A stretch of DNA of 52,967 bases from Bacteroidota bacterium (GTDB lineage: Bacteria > Bacteroidota > Bacteroidia > Chitinophagales > Saprospiraceae), in the NCBI GenBank assembly GCA_017857395.1, contig JAFMDF010000026.1, positions 1 through 52,967 of the forward strand, written 5' to 3'. The stretch's first letter is position 1, and each line of letters starts with the position of its first letter. Of this stretch, positions 40,665-49,072 are shown piece after piece. The position numbers and the translations under genes were made by a program. A model generated the notes under the pieces. The model was given only the letters and a program-made list of their open reading frames with translations. It was not told where the DNA came from and did not search any database.

Positions 40665-41788
40665 AAAGTGGTATTATTAAGTGTATCTGAGAAAACAAGT
40701 GTTTTGTGGTTGGCTAAATATTGTTGTAATTTCTGTTCATTTATTTCTGGATTAACAGGTAGGTGATGAGTGATGGCATAAGAAGAACTAATAATACCTA
40801 ATTTGGTACATTGTTCAACATCCTGATTATTGATCATACCATATACCACACCTGCTGCGAAAGCATCTCCCGCGCCATTGGAATTGACCACATTGACAGC
40901 AAGCGGACGAATAATTTTTTCCATGCGCTGGTCTAGGCAATAGACCCCCATCTTACCTAAAGTAATAAAAACTTTTTTGATGCCTTTATTCAAAAATATT
41001 CTACCTGCTTTTTCAAGGTCTTTTTCTGTCGCTATTTTGATTCCAGAAAGCAACTCTGCTTCGTATTTATTAGATTTGAGTGCAGTCACATAGGGAAGTA
41101 AGTTTTTTGCTCGTAAGGATTTAATACTTGAGACGGTATCTAATAAGAATTGCTGTTCAGGATTGGATTGGACGATACTATTTAAAGCCGATTCCGAGAT
41201 GTTGGTATCTAAAACTGCAAGTCTGGCATTTTTAATAACCTCCTCCTTTTTTCTAAAAAAAAGAATATCCATTTCTTCACATATATCCATAGCAGATAAT
41301 CCTAATGCCAAATCATTTTCCTCGTCCATTATAGCCATGTAGACCGCAGAGGCCTTATTTTTTAAAAATAAACTATCTCGAATATCAATGGCAAGGTCGG
41401 CGCAACTATCTCTAATTTGTCTACCATATATATCATCACCGATTGGACAAATCAGTTTGGTGTTGATGCCAAGCCGTACAAGGTTTTCCGCAATATTCCG
41501 GCCAACTCCAGTCATAGATACTTGTAAGCTTCCTAAGTTGGAGTCTCGATACTTAATTTTATGCCTAGAAAAACCTGTAAGACCAATACTTGCCCCTCCT
41601 ATGACGCAGACATAAGGGGCTTCATTAACAATATATCCTTTCCCTTTAATGTATCCCTTTTTTATTAAATTTGATAAATGTACTCCTACAGATGACCGAA
41701 CAATGCCCAATTCTTCTGCTAAATCCTTTTGGGAAATCATTGGATTTTGTCTAATTTTCTCTAATATTTCCGCTTCTCTTTTTGTCAT
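40661..41788 (-). CDS. HTH-PfkB kinase, YeiI/PsuK-like
   Basis: The 375-residue protein joins an N-terminal winged helix-turn-helix (1-60; NPMISQKDLAEELGIVRSSVGVHL, GYIKGKGYIV) to a PfkB-type sugar kinase (61-375) with a GVGRNIAENLVRLG segment and the catalytic loop NSNGAGDAFAAG. The kinase part resembles pseudouridine kinase (GGVGRNIA, DSNxG, LKxNxxEAE patterns) and the whole layout resembles E. coli YeiI. No pseudouridine-5'-phosphate glycosidase gene is next to it here. It is the first gene of the minus transcript with guaD and is divergent from the deo operon, so it may sense a nucleoside or sugar phosphate and regulate both sides. This last point is inference. Confidence 0.82.
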   Translation of the reverse strand: MTKREAEILEKIRQNPMISQKDLAEELGIVRSSVGVHLSNLIKKGYIKGKGYIVNEAPYVCVIGGASIGLTGFSRHKIKYRDSNLGSLQVSMTGVGRNIAENLVRLGINTKLICPIGDDIYGRQIRDSCADLAIDIRDSLFLKNKASAVYMAIMDEENDLALGLSAMDICEEMDILFFRKKEEVIKNARLAVLDTNISESALNSIVQSNPEQQFLLDTVSSIKSLRAKNLLPYVTALKSNKYEAELLSGIKIATEKDLEKAGRIFLNKGIKKVFITLGKMGVYCLDQRMEKIIRPLAVNVVNSNGAGDAFAAGVVYGMINNQDVEQCTKLGIISSSYAITHHLPVNPEINEQKLQQYLANHKTLVFSDTLNNTTL

Positions 41789-41792
41789 TTAA

Positions 41793-41806
41793 TAAACTTT
41801 AGTTTA
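41793..41806. promoter_or_regulatory. Candidate operator (TAAAC-TTTA-GTTTA)
   Basis: A 14-base inverted repeat lies five bases before the start codon of the HTH-PfkB kinase, where bound protein could block its expression. It uses the same half-words (TAAAC, GTTTA) as the 41983-42002 palindrome in reversed order. This may be an autoregulatory site. Confidence 0.35.
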
Positions 41807-41982
41807 AAAACAGGCATTTGTGTTTAAGATTAAATAATCGTTGTAAGCATTACAAAAAGATGATAATGTTTATTTTTGATACGTTATTAGTTTATAATTA
41901 AGTACAATTTTAAGAAAAATCAAAACTACATCCTAATAAATTTAAATTTAGTAGGATATAAATAAATTTTTAAAAATAAATA

Positions 41983-42013
41983 TTTGTTTAGAAATAAACA
42001 AATGTTATATTTG
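41983..42013 (+). promoter_or_regulatory. deo operon promoter with overlapping operator
   Basis: TTTG at 41983-41986 and TATATTTG at 42006-42013 are spaced by 19 bases, an exact Bacteroidota promoter. The -33 box is also the start of a perfect palindrome TTTGTTTA-GAAA-TAAACAAA (41983-42002) that fills most of the space up to the -7 box. A protein bound there would block transcription. The likely start of transcription is near 42020. Confidence 0.7.
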
Positions 42014-42039
42014 ATTCGAAATTATTAATTTACAGGTAT

Positions 42040-42090
42040 ATGACCACCTTAATCAAAAATGCAACCATCATCACTAGCTCTGTGGACTAG
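42040..42090 (+). pseudogene. 16-codon mini-ORF resembling a dihydropyrimidinase start
   Basis: An ATG at 42040 opens MTTLIKNATIITSSVD followed by TAG at 42088-42090. The first residues closely resemble the N-terminus of dihydropyrimidinase/hydantoinase proteins (of the type TLIKNGTIVTA). It may be the stump of a lost gene, or a leader peptide in the deoB message. It lies 60 bases before the deoB ATG and just after the predicted transcription start. Confidence 0.45.
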
Positions 42091-42150
42091 AGGAATCTTC
42101 CATATAAAAATACCTTATTTTTACTATTTTTGAAAAACGAAAATATATTG

Positions 42151-43332
42151 ATGAAAATAAACCGAGTTATATTAATTGTTTTAGATAGTGTGGGGATAGG
42201 CGCCTTACCAGATGCCCATTTATATAATGATGAAGGAAGTAATACTTTAGGAAATATAGCGAAATATTATCCTGACTTAGACCTTCCGAACCTAACTGCC
42301 CTTGGCTTGGGAAATATTGATATGACAAATGCCTTAGCTAAAACGAAAACCCCATTAGCTGCTTATGGAAAAGCTATTGAACAATCGGCAGGGAAGGACA
42401 CGACGACTGGTCATTGGGAAATCTGTGGAGTTATTTTAGAAAAACCTTTTCCAACTTTTCCTAATGGTTTTCCAAAAGAATTTATAGCTCGTTTTGAACA
42501 AGCCATTGGCTGTAAAACCATTGGTAATAAAACGGCATCAGGAACAGCAATTATCAATGAATTGGGGGCAGAACATTTGAAGACAAAATCTCCTATTGTC
42601 TATACTTCTGCCGATAGTGTGTTTCAGATTGCGATGCATGAGGACATTTATCCTATTGAGGAGCAATATAGAATTTGCAAATTAGCGAGAGCAATGTTGG
42701 TAGGAGATTATGAGGTAGGTAGAGTAATTGCTCGACCTTTTATTGGGGAAATCGACAATTTTACACGAACCGAAAGAAGGAAAGATTTTTCAGTAAGTCC
42801 GCCGACTACTTTGTTGAATGCAATTCAAAATAGTCACCAAGAAGTACGGTCTATTGGTAAAATCATAGACATTTTTTCGGGACAAGGGATAGACTATTCT
42901 ACCAAAACAGCCAATAATAGCGAAGGGATTGAAGAAACGATAAAGGCTATCAAAGCGCCATCAACAGGCCTTATTTTTACTAATTTAGTAGATTTTGATA
43001 TGTTGTATGGGCATCGTAGAAATATTGCAGGATATGCGAAATGCCTAATGGAATTTGATGAGCAAATCCCTACTATTTTGAAAAATTTACAAAGCGATGA
43101 TTTATTAATTATAACCGCAGACCATGGAAATGATCCTTCTGCTCCTGGTACTGACCATACAAGAGAATATATACCGCTCCTTAATTATGGAAAAATGGTC
43201 AAAGCAGGTAAAAATATAGGAACGAGACAGTCGTTTGCAGATATTGCAGCGACCATTGCTGCTGCTTTAAATGTAAATTTTAATACACCTGGAGCGCCTT
43301 ATCTTTCGGACATCTTAAAAGAGATTCACTAA
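42151..43332 (+). CDS. deoB: Phosphopentomutase
   Basis: DeoB interconverts (deoxy)ribose-1-phosphate and the 5-phosphate. The ATG at 42151 is preferred over a TTG at 42130, as MKINRVILIVLDSVGIGALPDA is the normal N-terminus. The 393-residue alkaline-phosphatase-fold enzyme has metal and nucleophile motifs: Asp12, SAGKDTTTGHWE with the phosphothreonine at 84-86, DFDMLYGHRR and TADHGNDPSAPGTDHTRE. It starts the deo operon; pdp follows with no gap. Confidence 0.96.
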   Translation: MKINRVILIVLDSVGIGALPDAHLYNDEGSNTLGNIAKYYPDLDLPNLTALGLGNIDMTNALAKTKTPLAAYGKAIEQSAGKDTTTGHWEICGVILEKPFPTFPNGFPKEFIARFEQAIGCKTIGNKTASGTAIINELGAEHLKTKSPIVYTSADSVFQIAMHEDIYPIEEQYRICKLARAMLVGDYEVGRVIARPFIGEIDNFTRTERRKDFSVSPPTTLLNAIQNSHQEVRSIGKIIDIFSGQGIDYSTKTANNSEGIEETIKAIKAPSTGLIFTNLVDFDMLYGHRRNIAGYAKCLMEFDEQIPTILKNLQSDDLLIITADHGNDPSAPGTDHTREYIPLLNYGKMVKAGKNIGTRQSFADIAATIAAALNVNFNTPGAPYLSDILKEIH

Positions 43333-44634
43333 ATGAGGGAATTAATCAAAAGAAAAAGAGACGGGTTTGAATTAAGTAAGGAAGAACTTGCCTTTATTAT
43401 TAATGGGTTCGTTGCTGGTGAAATCCCAGATTATCAATTGGCTGCTTTTTTAATGGCGGTTTATTTTAAAGGTTTGAATTACGAAGAAACAGCTAATTTG
43501 ACCGATGTCATGATGCGTTCAGGAGCATTGATTGACCTTTCGGAAGTAAAAGGAATAAAAGTAGATAAGCATAGTACTGGTGGAGTTGGCGATAAAACAA
43601 CCTTAGTGCTGGGGCCATTGGTTGCGGCGGCAGGAGTGCGGGTGGCAAAGATGTCTGGACGAGGACTTGGTTTTACGGGTGGCACTATAGATAAATTGGA
43701 ATCTATTCCAGGTTTGAATCTTAAATTGACGACCCAACAATTTATGGATAAAGTAAAAAAAAATGGAATCGTTATTTGTGGACAAAGTGAGCATTTAGTG
43801 CCTGCCGATAAAAAACTATATGCCCTTAGAGATGTAACGAGTACCGTTGATAATATCTCTTTAATTTCTTCTAGCATCATGAGCAAAAAGTTAGCTTGTG
43901 GAGCAGATGCAATAGTGATTGATATTAAAGTAGGAAGTGGTGCTTTTATGAAAACGGAGCAACGGGCAACGGAATTAGCTAAGATGATGATTGGAATTGG
44001 TACGAAAATGAACAAAAAGGTAATTGCCGTACTTTCTTCGATGCAGGAACCACTTGGTTATGCGGTAGGAAATGCTTTGGAGGTTAAAGAAGCCATTGAT
44101 ACCTTAAAAGGACAAGGGCCAAAAGATTTAACTGCGCTGTGTTTAGAATTAGGCAGTCAAATGTTAGTGCTTGGAGAAGTTACTGCCAACAAAAAAGAAG
44201 CAGTAAGTATCCTAGAAAAATTAATAAATTCAGGAGCAGCGTTTGAAAAATTTAAAACATTAATTCAATCTCAAGGAGGAGATATTCAATATATTGAGCA
44301 ACCTGATTTATTACCAAACACCTCCTTTTTACAAATTTACAAAAGTAACAAATCAGGGTATTTAAAGGAGATAAATGCTAGAAACATAGGCTTAGCCTCT
44401 ATGGAATTAGGTGCAGGCAGACAAACAAAGGATAGTGAAATTGATTATGGTGCAGGTATCCTTTTACAAAAAAAGGTTGGAGAATATATTCAAAAAGGAC
44501 AACAATTAGCTATCTTGTATTCGAGTAACGAGCGTAAGTTTGCAAAAGCTAAAGAATTATTGGATTCGGCTTTTATAACAAATAAAACAAAGGTAATCTC
44601 GAAACCTTTAATACTAAAAACGATTAGCAGTTAA
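43333..44634 (+). CDS. pdp: Pyrimidine-nucleoside (thymidine) phosphorylase
   Basis: The enzyme splits thymidine, uridine or deoxyuridine with phosphate into base and (deoxy)ribose-1-phosphate. The 433-residue length equals Bacillus Pdp. Signatures are KVDKHSTGGVGDKTTL (79-87 binds phosphate), KMSGRGLGFTGGTIDKLE, the YALRDVTSTV segment, SSSIMSKKLA and AVGNALEVKEAIDTLKG. The sequence matches the low-specificity Pdp type more than E. coli DeoA, but I cannot be certain. Its start follows the deoB stop without any gap. Confidence 0.94.
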   Translation: MRELIKRKRDGFELSKEELAFIINGFVAGEIPDYQLAAFLMAVYFKGLNYEETANLTDVMMRSGALIDLSEVKGIKVDKHSTGGVGDKTTLVLGPLVAAAGVRVAKMSGRGLGFTGGTIDKLESIPGLNLKLTTQQFMDKVKKNGIVICGQSEHLVPADKKLYALRDVTSTVDNISLISSSIMSKKLACGADAIVIDIKVGSGAFMKTEQRATELAKMMIGIGTKMNKKVIAVLSSMQEPLGYAVGNALEVKEAIDTLKGQGPKDLTALCLELGSQMLVLGEVTANKKEAVSILEKLINSGAAFEKFKTLIQSQGGDIQYIEQPDLLPNTSFLQIYKSNKSGYLKEINARNIGLASMELGAGRQTKDSEIDYGAGILLQKKVGEYIQKGQQLAILYSSNERKFAKAKELLDSAFITNKTKVISKPLILKTISS

Positions 44635-44639
44635 TTTAT

Positions 44640-45647
44640 ATGGCAAACACAAAGACAGGAGCAAAAAATAGTAAAATCAAAAACCATTCCCCAACCCTAT
44701 TTCAGCGGAATGATGGCATCCCTTTTGACAGCAGTCTTTTTGAAAACATCAACATCAATAAAAGTGCCGTTGAAAGAAGAGCAGGGACGTTGACCAAACG
44801 AAGGTCTGTTAAAAAAGAATGGCAAGCCGCTTGGTTGCTAAAAGCCATTACTTGTATAGATTTGACAACGCTGGCAGGGGATGATACGAAAAGTAATGTC
44901 CATCGACTTTGTGCTAAAGCAAAATCACCCGTTAGGGCAGATTTGTTGGAAGCAATGGAAATGAAGGAGGCGAATATTCAAGTAGGGGCGGTCTGTGTTT
45001 ATCATAATCTTATTACAGAAGCGAAAGCTGCATTGACGGGTAGTGCTATTCCCATTGCGGCTGTTTCAACAGGTTTTCCAGCTGGACAAATAGATTTGGC
45101 AGACAAATTAAGGCAAATAGAAAAATCTGTCGCAGCAGGTGCTAAAGAAATTGACATTGTGATTAGTCGAGGCTTAGTCATTCAATCAAAGTGGAAGGAA
45201 TTATATGACGAAGTAGCCGCTTGTCGAAAAGCTTGTGGCGAGGCTCATTTAAAAACGATTTTGGCAACTGGCGAAATTCCCACCTATACAAAAGTCGCAA
45301 AAGCAAGTTGGGTCAGTATGATGGCAGGGTCTGATTTTATTAAAACAAGTACGGGGAAAGAAAGTGTGAATGCGACTATCCCCGTAAGCTTGGTAATGAT
45401 ACGAGCCATTAGAGCCTATCATGAATTAACTGGTTTTAAGGTTGGTTTTAAACCAGCGGGAGGCATTCGGAAGGCAAAACAAGCTTTGGCTTGGCTAATT
45501 TTAATAAAAGAAGAATTGGGCAATGACTGGTTAACGCCTCATTTATTTAGATTTGGCGCAAGTAGCCTATTGGGAGATATTGAAAGACAATTAGAACATT
45601 TTGTTACTGGAAATTATTCGGCTGCTTATCGGCATCCGATGGCTTAG
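44640..45647 (+). CDS. deoC: Deoxyribose-phosphate aldolase
   Basis: DeoC cleaves 2-deoxyribose-5-phosphate into glyceraldehyde-3-phosphate and acetaldehyde. The 335-residue protein is the long DeoC type, with about 60 extra N-terminal residues (basic, disordered start). The Schiff-base Lys is Lys235 in SDFIKTSTGK, with Asp172 in KEIDIVI and Lys271 in GFKPAGGIR completing the active site. It begins five bases after pdp and is followed, after a structured gap, by the ALDH16-type gene, which would handle its acetaldehyde product. Confidence 0.95.
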   Translation: MANTKTGAKNSKIKNHSPTLFQRNDGIPFDSSLFENININKSAVERRAGTLTKRRSVKKEWQAAWLLKAITCIDLTTLAGDDTKSNVHRLCAKAKSPVRADLLEAMEMKEANIQVGAVCVYHNLITEAKAALTGSAIPIAAVSTGFPAGQIDLADKLRQIEKSVAAGAKEIDIVISRGLVIQSKWKELYDEVAACRKACGEAHLKTILATGEIPTYTKVAKASWVSMMAGSDFIKTSTGKESVNATIPVSLVMIRAIRAYHELTGFKVGFKPAGGIRKAKQALAWLILIKEELGNDWLTPHLFRFGASSLLGDIERQLEHFVTGNYSAAYRHPMA

Positions 45648-45658
45648 AAAAAGAGGTT

Positions 45659-45766
45659 AGAAGTCAGACCGAAAAATAAATTTTTCTGTCAGAGGTCAGA
45701 CTTGTGATGTGGACAAGGTTGCAAATCTGACCTCTGACAGTTATCGAAGATAACGGTCTGACTTCT
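45659..45766. repeat. Double nested inverted repeat between deoC and ALDH16 genes
   Basis: Outer 12-bp arms 45659-45670 and 45755-45766 (AGAAGTCAGACC) and inner 15-bp arms 45686-45700 and 45726-45740 (CTGTCAGAGGTCAGA) are all perfect. Both use the word GTCAGA. It fills the 138-base gap inside the operon and may act as an attenuator or processing site. Confidence 0.6.
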
Positions 45767-45785
45767 GACATCTAAAAATAATAAT

Positions 45786-48173
45786 ATGAAGATTAAAGAA
45801 ATATACGAAACTATGGCTTATGGCCCTGCTACGGAAAGTGCTGCTGTGGCTATTGACTTTCTGGACACACATAACAGAACTTTTCAATTATTCATTGACG
45901 GGGAATGGAAAGAACCCGCATCCCGCAATTATTTTGAGACGATTAACCCTTCCACGAAAGAAAATTTAGCAAAAATAGCAGTAGCTAACGCACAAGATGT
46001 GGACGAAGCGGTTGTTGCTGCGAATAAAGCCTTGCCCAAGTGGAAAGCAATTGGCGGTTATCAAAGAGCAAAGTATTTATATGCTTTAGCTAGACAAATT
46101 CAAAAACACGCTCGGCTTTTTGCGGTCTTAGAATCTCTAGACAATGGAAAACCTATCCGAGAAACGAGAGACATTGATATTCCATTAGTTGCCAGGCATT
46201 TTTACCATCATGCAGGTTGGGCGCAACTTAAAGATACACAGCTTAAAGACTATGAGGAAATTGGAGTAGTAGGGCAAATCATACCTTGGAATTTTCCTTT
46301 ATTGATGTTATCTTGGAAGATTGCACCCGCTTTAGCTATGGGCAACACCATTGTCTTAAAACCAGCAGAATTTACTTCCTTAACAGCACTTTTGTTTGCA
46401 GAGATTTGCCAACAAGTCGGCTTGCCAAAAGGTGTTGTGAATATTATTACGGGAGATGGTACTACTGGAGCAGCTTTGGTGAATCATCCTACTGTTTATA
46501 AAATTGCGTTTACGGGGTCTACCGAAGTAGGAAAAATTATTAGAAAAGCTACGGCTGGAAGTGGTAAAAAACTTTCTTTAGAATTAGGTGGAAAATCTCC
46601 CTTTATTGTTTTTGAAGATGCGGATTTAGATAGTGTGGTAGAAGGGGTAGTAGATGCAATTTGGTTCAATCAAGGACAAGTTTGCTGTGCAGGTTCCAGG
46701 TTATTGGTTCAAGAAAGTATCGCAGACAAGTTATATGAAAAAATAAAAGTTAGAATGGAGCAGCTCCGAGTGGGGAATGCCTTAGATAAAAATATTGATA
46801 TTGGCGCTATTATTGCGCCCGTCCAGCTAAAAGTAATAGAAGATTTGGTACAACAGGGGATTGCCGAAGGAAGTACTTTATGGCAGCCATCTTGGGCTTG
46901 TCCAAAAGAGGGGTACTTCTATCCACCAAGTCTATTTACGAATGTTGCTCCTTCCGCAACTATTGCACAAGTAGAAATATTCGGCCCTGTTTTGGTTGCC
47001 ATGAGCTTTAGAACCCCTAAAGAGGCGGTGAAATTAGCGAATAATACGAGGTATGGTTTGGCTTGTAGTTTATGGACGGAAAATATCAACCTAGCCTTAG
47101 ATATTGCCCCTCAAATAAAAGCTGGCACCCTTTGGATAAATTGTACCAATGTTTTTGATGCAGCGGCTGGTTTTGGCGGATATAGAGAATCTGGTTTTGG
47201 AAGAGAAGGCGGCAAAGAAGGCTTATTTGAATATGTTAAGCCAAGAATAGAAGCCGAATTTTCAGATAAACCATTCATAAAACCGGCTAAAAAATCGAAA
47301 GCGACTAAAAATGAACTTCCTCCACAAGGCATTGATAGAACGACTAAAATGTATATTGGTGGTAAACAATCTCGACCCGATGGTGGCTATAGTACGATTA
47401 TCAAAAGTATAAATGGAGCGTATATTGGTGAAGTTTCCAAAGGAAATCGAAAAGATATTAGAAATGCCGTAGAAGCGGCACATGCCAGTAATAGTTGGAC
47501 GAGTCGTACAGGACATTCCAGAGCACAGGTTTTGTATTATATAGCAGAAAATTTAGACATTCGAAAAGAAGAATTTGCCAATAGGTTGGTGCAAATGACC
47601 AATCAGCCCAAAGCAACAGCATTAGCGGAAGTAGATATAGCATTGGAAAGAATCTTTCTATACGCTGCTTTGGCAGATAAATATGATGGTCAAGTTCACC
47701 ACACTACCCACAAAAATGTAACGCTGGCGATGCCCGAAGCAATAGGAGTTTTAGGAATTATATGTCCAGAAGAATCGCCCTTATTAGGCTTTATCTCTAC
47801 GGTAATTCCTGCTATTACTATGGGCAATAGAGTAGTGGTCATACCTTCAGAAACAGCTCCTTTTTCAGCAACAGATTTTTATCAAATATTAGCAACTTCT
47901 GATGTGCCTGCTGGCACTATTAATATTGTTACGGGCGCAAAAGAGGAATTAACGACCGTTTTAGCCAAACATAATGACGTAGATGGATTATGGTATTTTG
48001 GTAGTAAAACGGGTAGCAAAGCAGTAGAATCATTAGCTGCGGATAACATGAAACGAACATGGGTAAATAATGGTAAATATAGAAATTGGAAGGAGAAAGC
48101 ACATAGCGAAGGGGAAGACTTTTTAAGAAAGGCTAGTCAAATTAAAAATATTTGGATTCCTTATGGAGTCTAG
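45786..48173 (+). CDS. ALDH16-type two-domain aldehyde dehydrogenase
   Basis: The 795-residue protein joins a full aldehyde dehydrogenase domain (about 30-485) to a second, shortened ALDH-like domain (about 505-795), the layout of the ALDH16 family. In the first domain the catalytic residues are present: Asn169 in IIPWNFP, Glu266 in LELGGKSP and Cys300 in NQGQVCCAGSR. In the second domain the usual Cys motif is absent; the chain turns into TWVNNGKYRNW after SKAVESLA. So only the first domain should be catalytic. Its place after deoC suggests oxidation of acetaldehyde made by DeoC. The substrate is inferred from context. Confidence 0.88.
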   Translation: MKIKEIYETMAYGPATESAAVAIDFLDTHNRTFQLFIDGEWKEPASRNYFETINPSTKENLAKIAVANAQDVDEAVVAANKALPKWKAIGGYQRAKYLYALARQIQKHARLFAVLESLDNGKPIRETRDIDIPLVARHFYHHAGWAQLKDTQLKDYEEIGVVGQIIPWNFPLLMLSWKIAPALAMGNTIVLKPAEFTSLTALLFAEICQQVGLPKGVVNIITGDGTTGAALVNHPTVYKIAFTGSTEVGKIIRKATAGSGKKLSLELGGKSPFIVFEDADLDSVVEGVVDAIWFNQGQVCCAGSRLLVQESIADKLYEKIKVRMEQLRVGNALDKNIDIGAIIAPVQLKVIEDLVQQGIAEGSTLWQPSWACPKEGYFYPPSLFTNVAPSATIAQVEIFGPVLVAMSFRTPKEAVKLANNTRYGLACSLWTENINLALDIAPQIKAGTLWINCTNVFDAAAGFGGYRESGFGREGGKEGLFEYVKPRIEAEFSDKPFIKPAKKSKATKNELPPQGIDRTTKMYIGGKQSRPDGGYSTIIKSINGAYIGEVSKGNRKDIRNAVEAAHASNSWTSRTGHSRAQVLYYIAENLDIRKEEFANRLVQMTNQPKATALAEVDIALERIFLYAALADKYDGQVHHTTHKNVTLAMPEAIGVLGIICPEESPLLGFISTVIPAITMGNRVVVIPSETAPFSATDFYQILATSDVPAGTINIVTGAKEELTTVLAKHNDVDGLWYFGSKTGSKAVESLAADNMKRTWVNNGKYRNWKEKAHSEGEDFLRKASQIKNIWIPYGV

Positions 48174-48205
48174 AGGTTTGATTTGTAAATGATTGATAAG
48201 GTTGA

Positions 48206-48264
48206 GATGTTGCCTTGTTGTCATGTTCTATCGACAACAAGGCAACATCGGAACATCGCAACAA
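48206..48264. repeat. Perfect 17-bp inverted repeat, dispersed element copy 2
   Basis: The arms 48206-48222 and 48233-48249 (word GATGTTGCCTTG) are perfect inverted copies with a 10-base loop. The stretch 48217-48250 matches 27101-27134 in inverted orientation at 32 of 34 positions, and weaker similarity extends to 48264. It lies just upstream of deoD. Confidence 0.7.
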
Positions 48265-48285
48265 GGCAACTATAAAAACAATAAA

Positions 48286-48987
48286 ATGAATAGTTTACAT
48301 TTAGGCGCACAACCTGGAGATATTGCAGAAACCGTATTATTACCAGGAGACCCATTAAGAGCAAAATTTGTAGCAGAAAATCTACTAGACAAAGCAGTTT
48401 GCTATACGAATGTTAGAGGAATGTTAGGCTATACGGGGTATTATCAAGGCAAAAGAGTATCTATTCAAGGAACGGGGATGGGCATGGGAAGTGCAGCCAT
48501 TTATGTACATGAATTAATCAATACTTATGGCGCTAAAAACTTAATTAGAGTAGGAACTTGTGGCTCCATACAAAAAGATATGGAGGTCGGGCAGGTAATA
48601 TTAGCCATGAGTGCTTCGGGGGATGCAGATGCCAATGCACTATATTTTAAAGGAATGCATTATGCGGCAACCGCTGACTTTGATTTATTATTAAAAGCTT
48701 ATAATACGGCGGTCAAGCTAAACATTAAAACACATCAAGGCACTATTTTTAGTACGAATACTTTTTATGATACGGCCCCAAACCGTTGGGACATTTGGGA
48801 AAAGCATGGCATTTTAGGCGTGGATATGGAAACGCAAATACTCTTTACGTTAGCCAAGCGATTTGATGCGAAGGCGCTTTCCATCTTAACAGTTAGTGAT
48901 AATATCCGCACGGGAGAAGCCTCTAGTGCTAAAGAAAGGGAACAGTCTTATATGGATATGATGCGAATTGGATTTGAGTTGGCTTAG
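48286..48987 (+). CDS. deoD: Purine-nucleoside phosphorylase (DeoD type)
   Basis: DeoD splits purine (deoxy)nucleosides with phosphate to base and (deoxy)ribose-1-phosphate. The start is set at the ATG at 48286 (MNSLHLGAQPGDIAETVLLP); the longer frame translates a repeat. The 233-residue length matches Bacillus DeoD. Motifs: PGDPLRAKF, GTGMGMGSAAIY, RVGTCGSI, GVDMETQ at the nucleoside-binding site (VEMET in Bacillus) and TVSDNIRTGE with the catalytic Asp. It is the last gene of the deo operon and supplies purine bases to GuaD/XdhAB. Confidence 0.95.
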   Translation: MNSLHLGAQPGDIAETVLLPGDPLRAKFVAENLLDKAVCYTNVRGMLGYTGYYQGKRVSIQGTGMGMGSAAIYVHELINTYGAKNLIRVGTCGSIQKDMEVGQVILAMSASGDADANALYFKGMHYAATADFDLLLKAYNTAVKLNIKTHQGTIFSTNTFYDTAPNRWDIWEKHGILGVDMETQILFTLAKRFDAKALSILTVSDNIRTGEASSAKEREQSYMDMMRIGFELA

Positions 48988-49072
48988 GGTAGATGTGTAC
49001 CATCAGTTAATAATAAATAAGGAAAATATTTATAATAATTTGGGAAGTTTAACCCATCTAGTCGGTTATTCA

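Larger units (their letters stand above)
41789..42150. other. Divergent promoter region of the two nucleotide clusters
   Basis: This 362-base gap separates the kinase-guaD start (minus) from deoB (plus). It contains a small palindrome TAAACTTTAGTTTA at 41793-41806 just upstream of the kinase, a minus -7-like TAGTTTTG at 41921-41928, a plus promoter with an operator palindrome at 41983-42013, and a 16-codon mini-ORF at 42040-42090. The region probably controls both transcripts. Confidence 0.6.

Noticed and set aside
42130-42150. TTG start for deoB seven codons upstream
   Set aside because: The ATG at 42151 begins the conserved phosphopentomutase N-terminus.
43479-44015. 178-codon minus-strand frame inside pdp
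   Set aside because: It lies wholly antisense to a clear gene and has no recognisable features.
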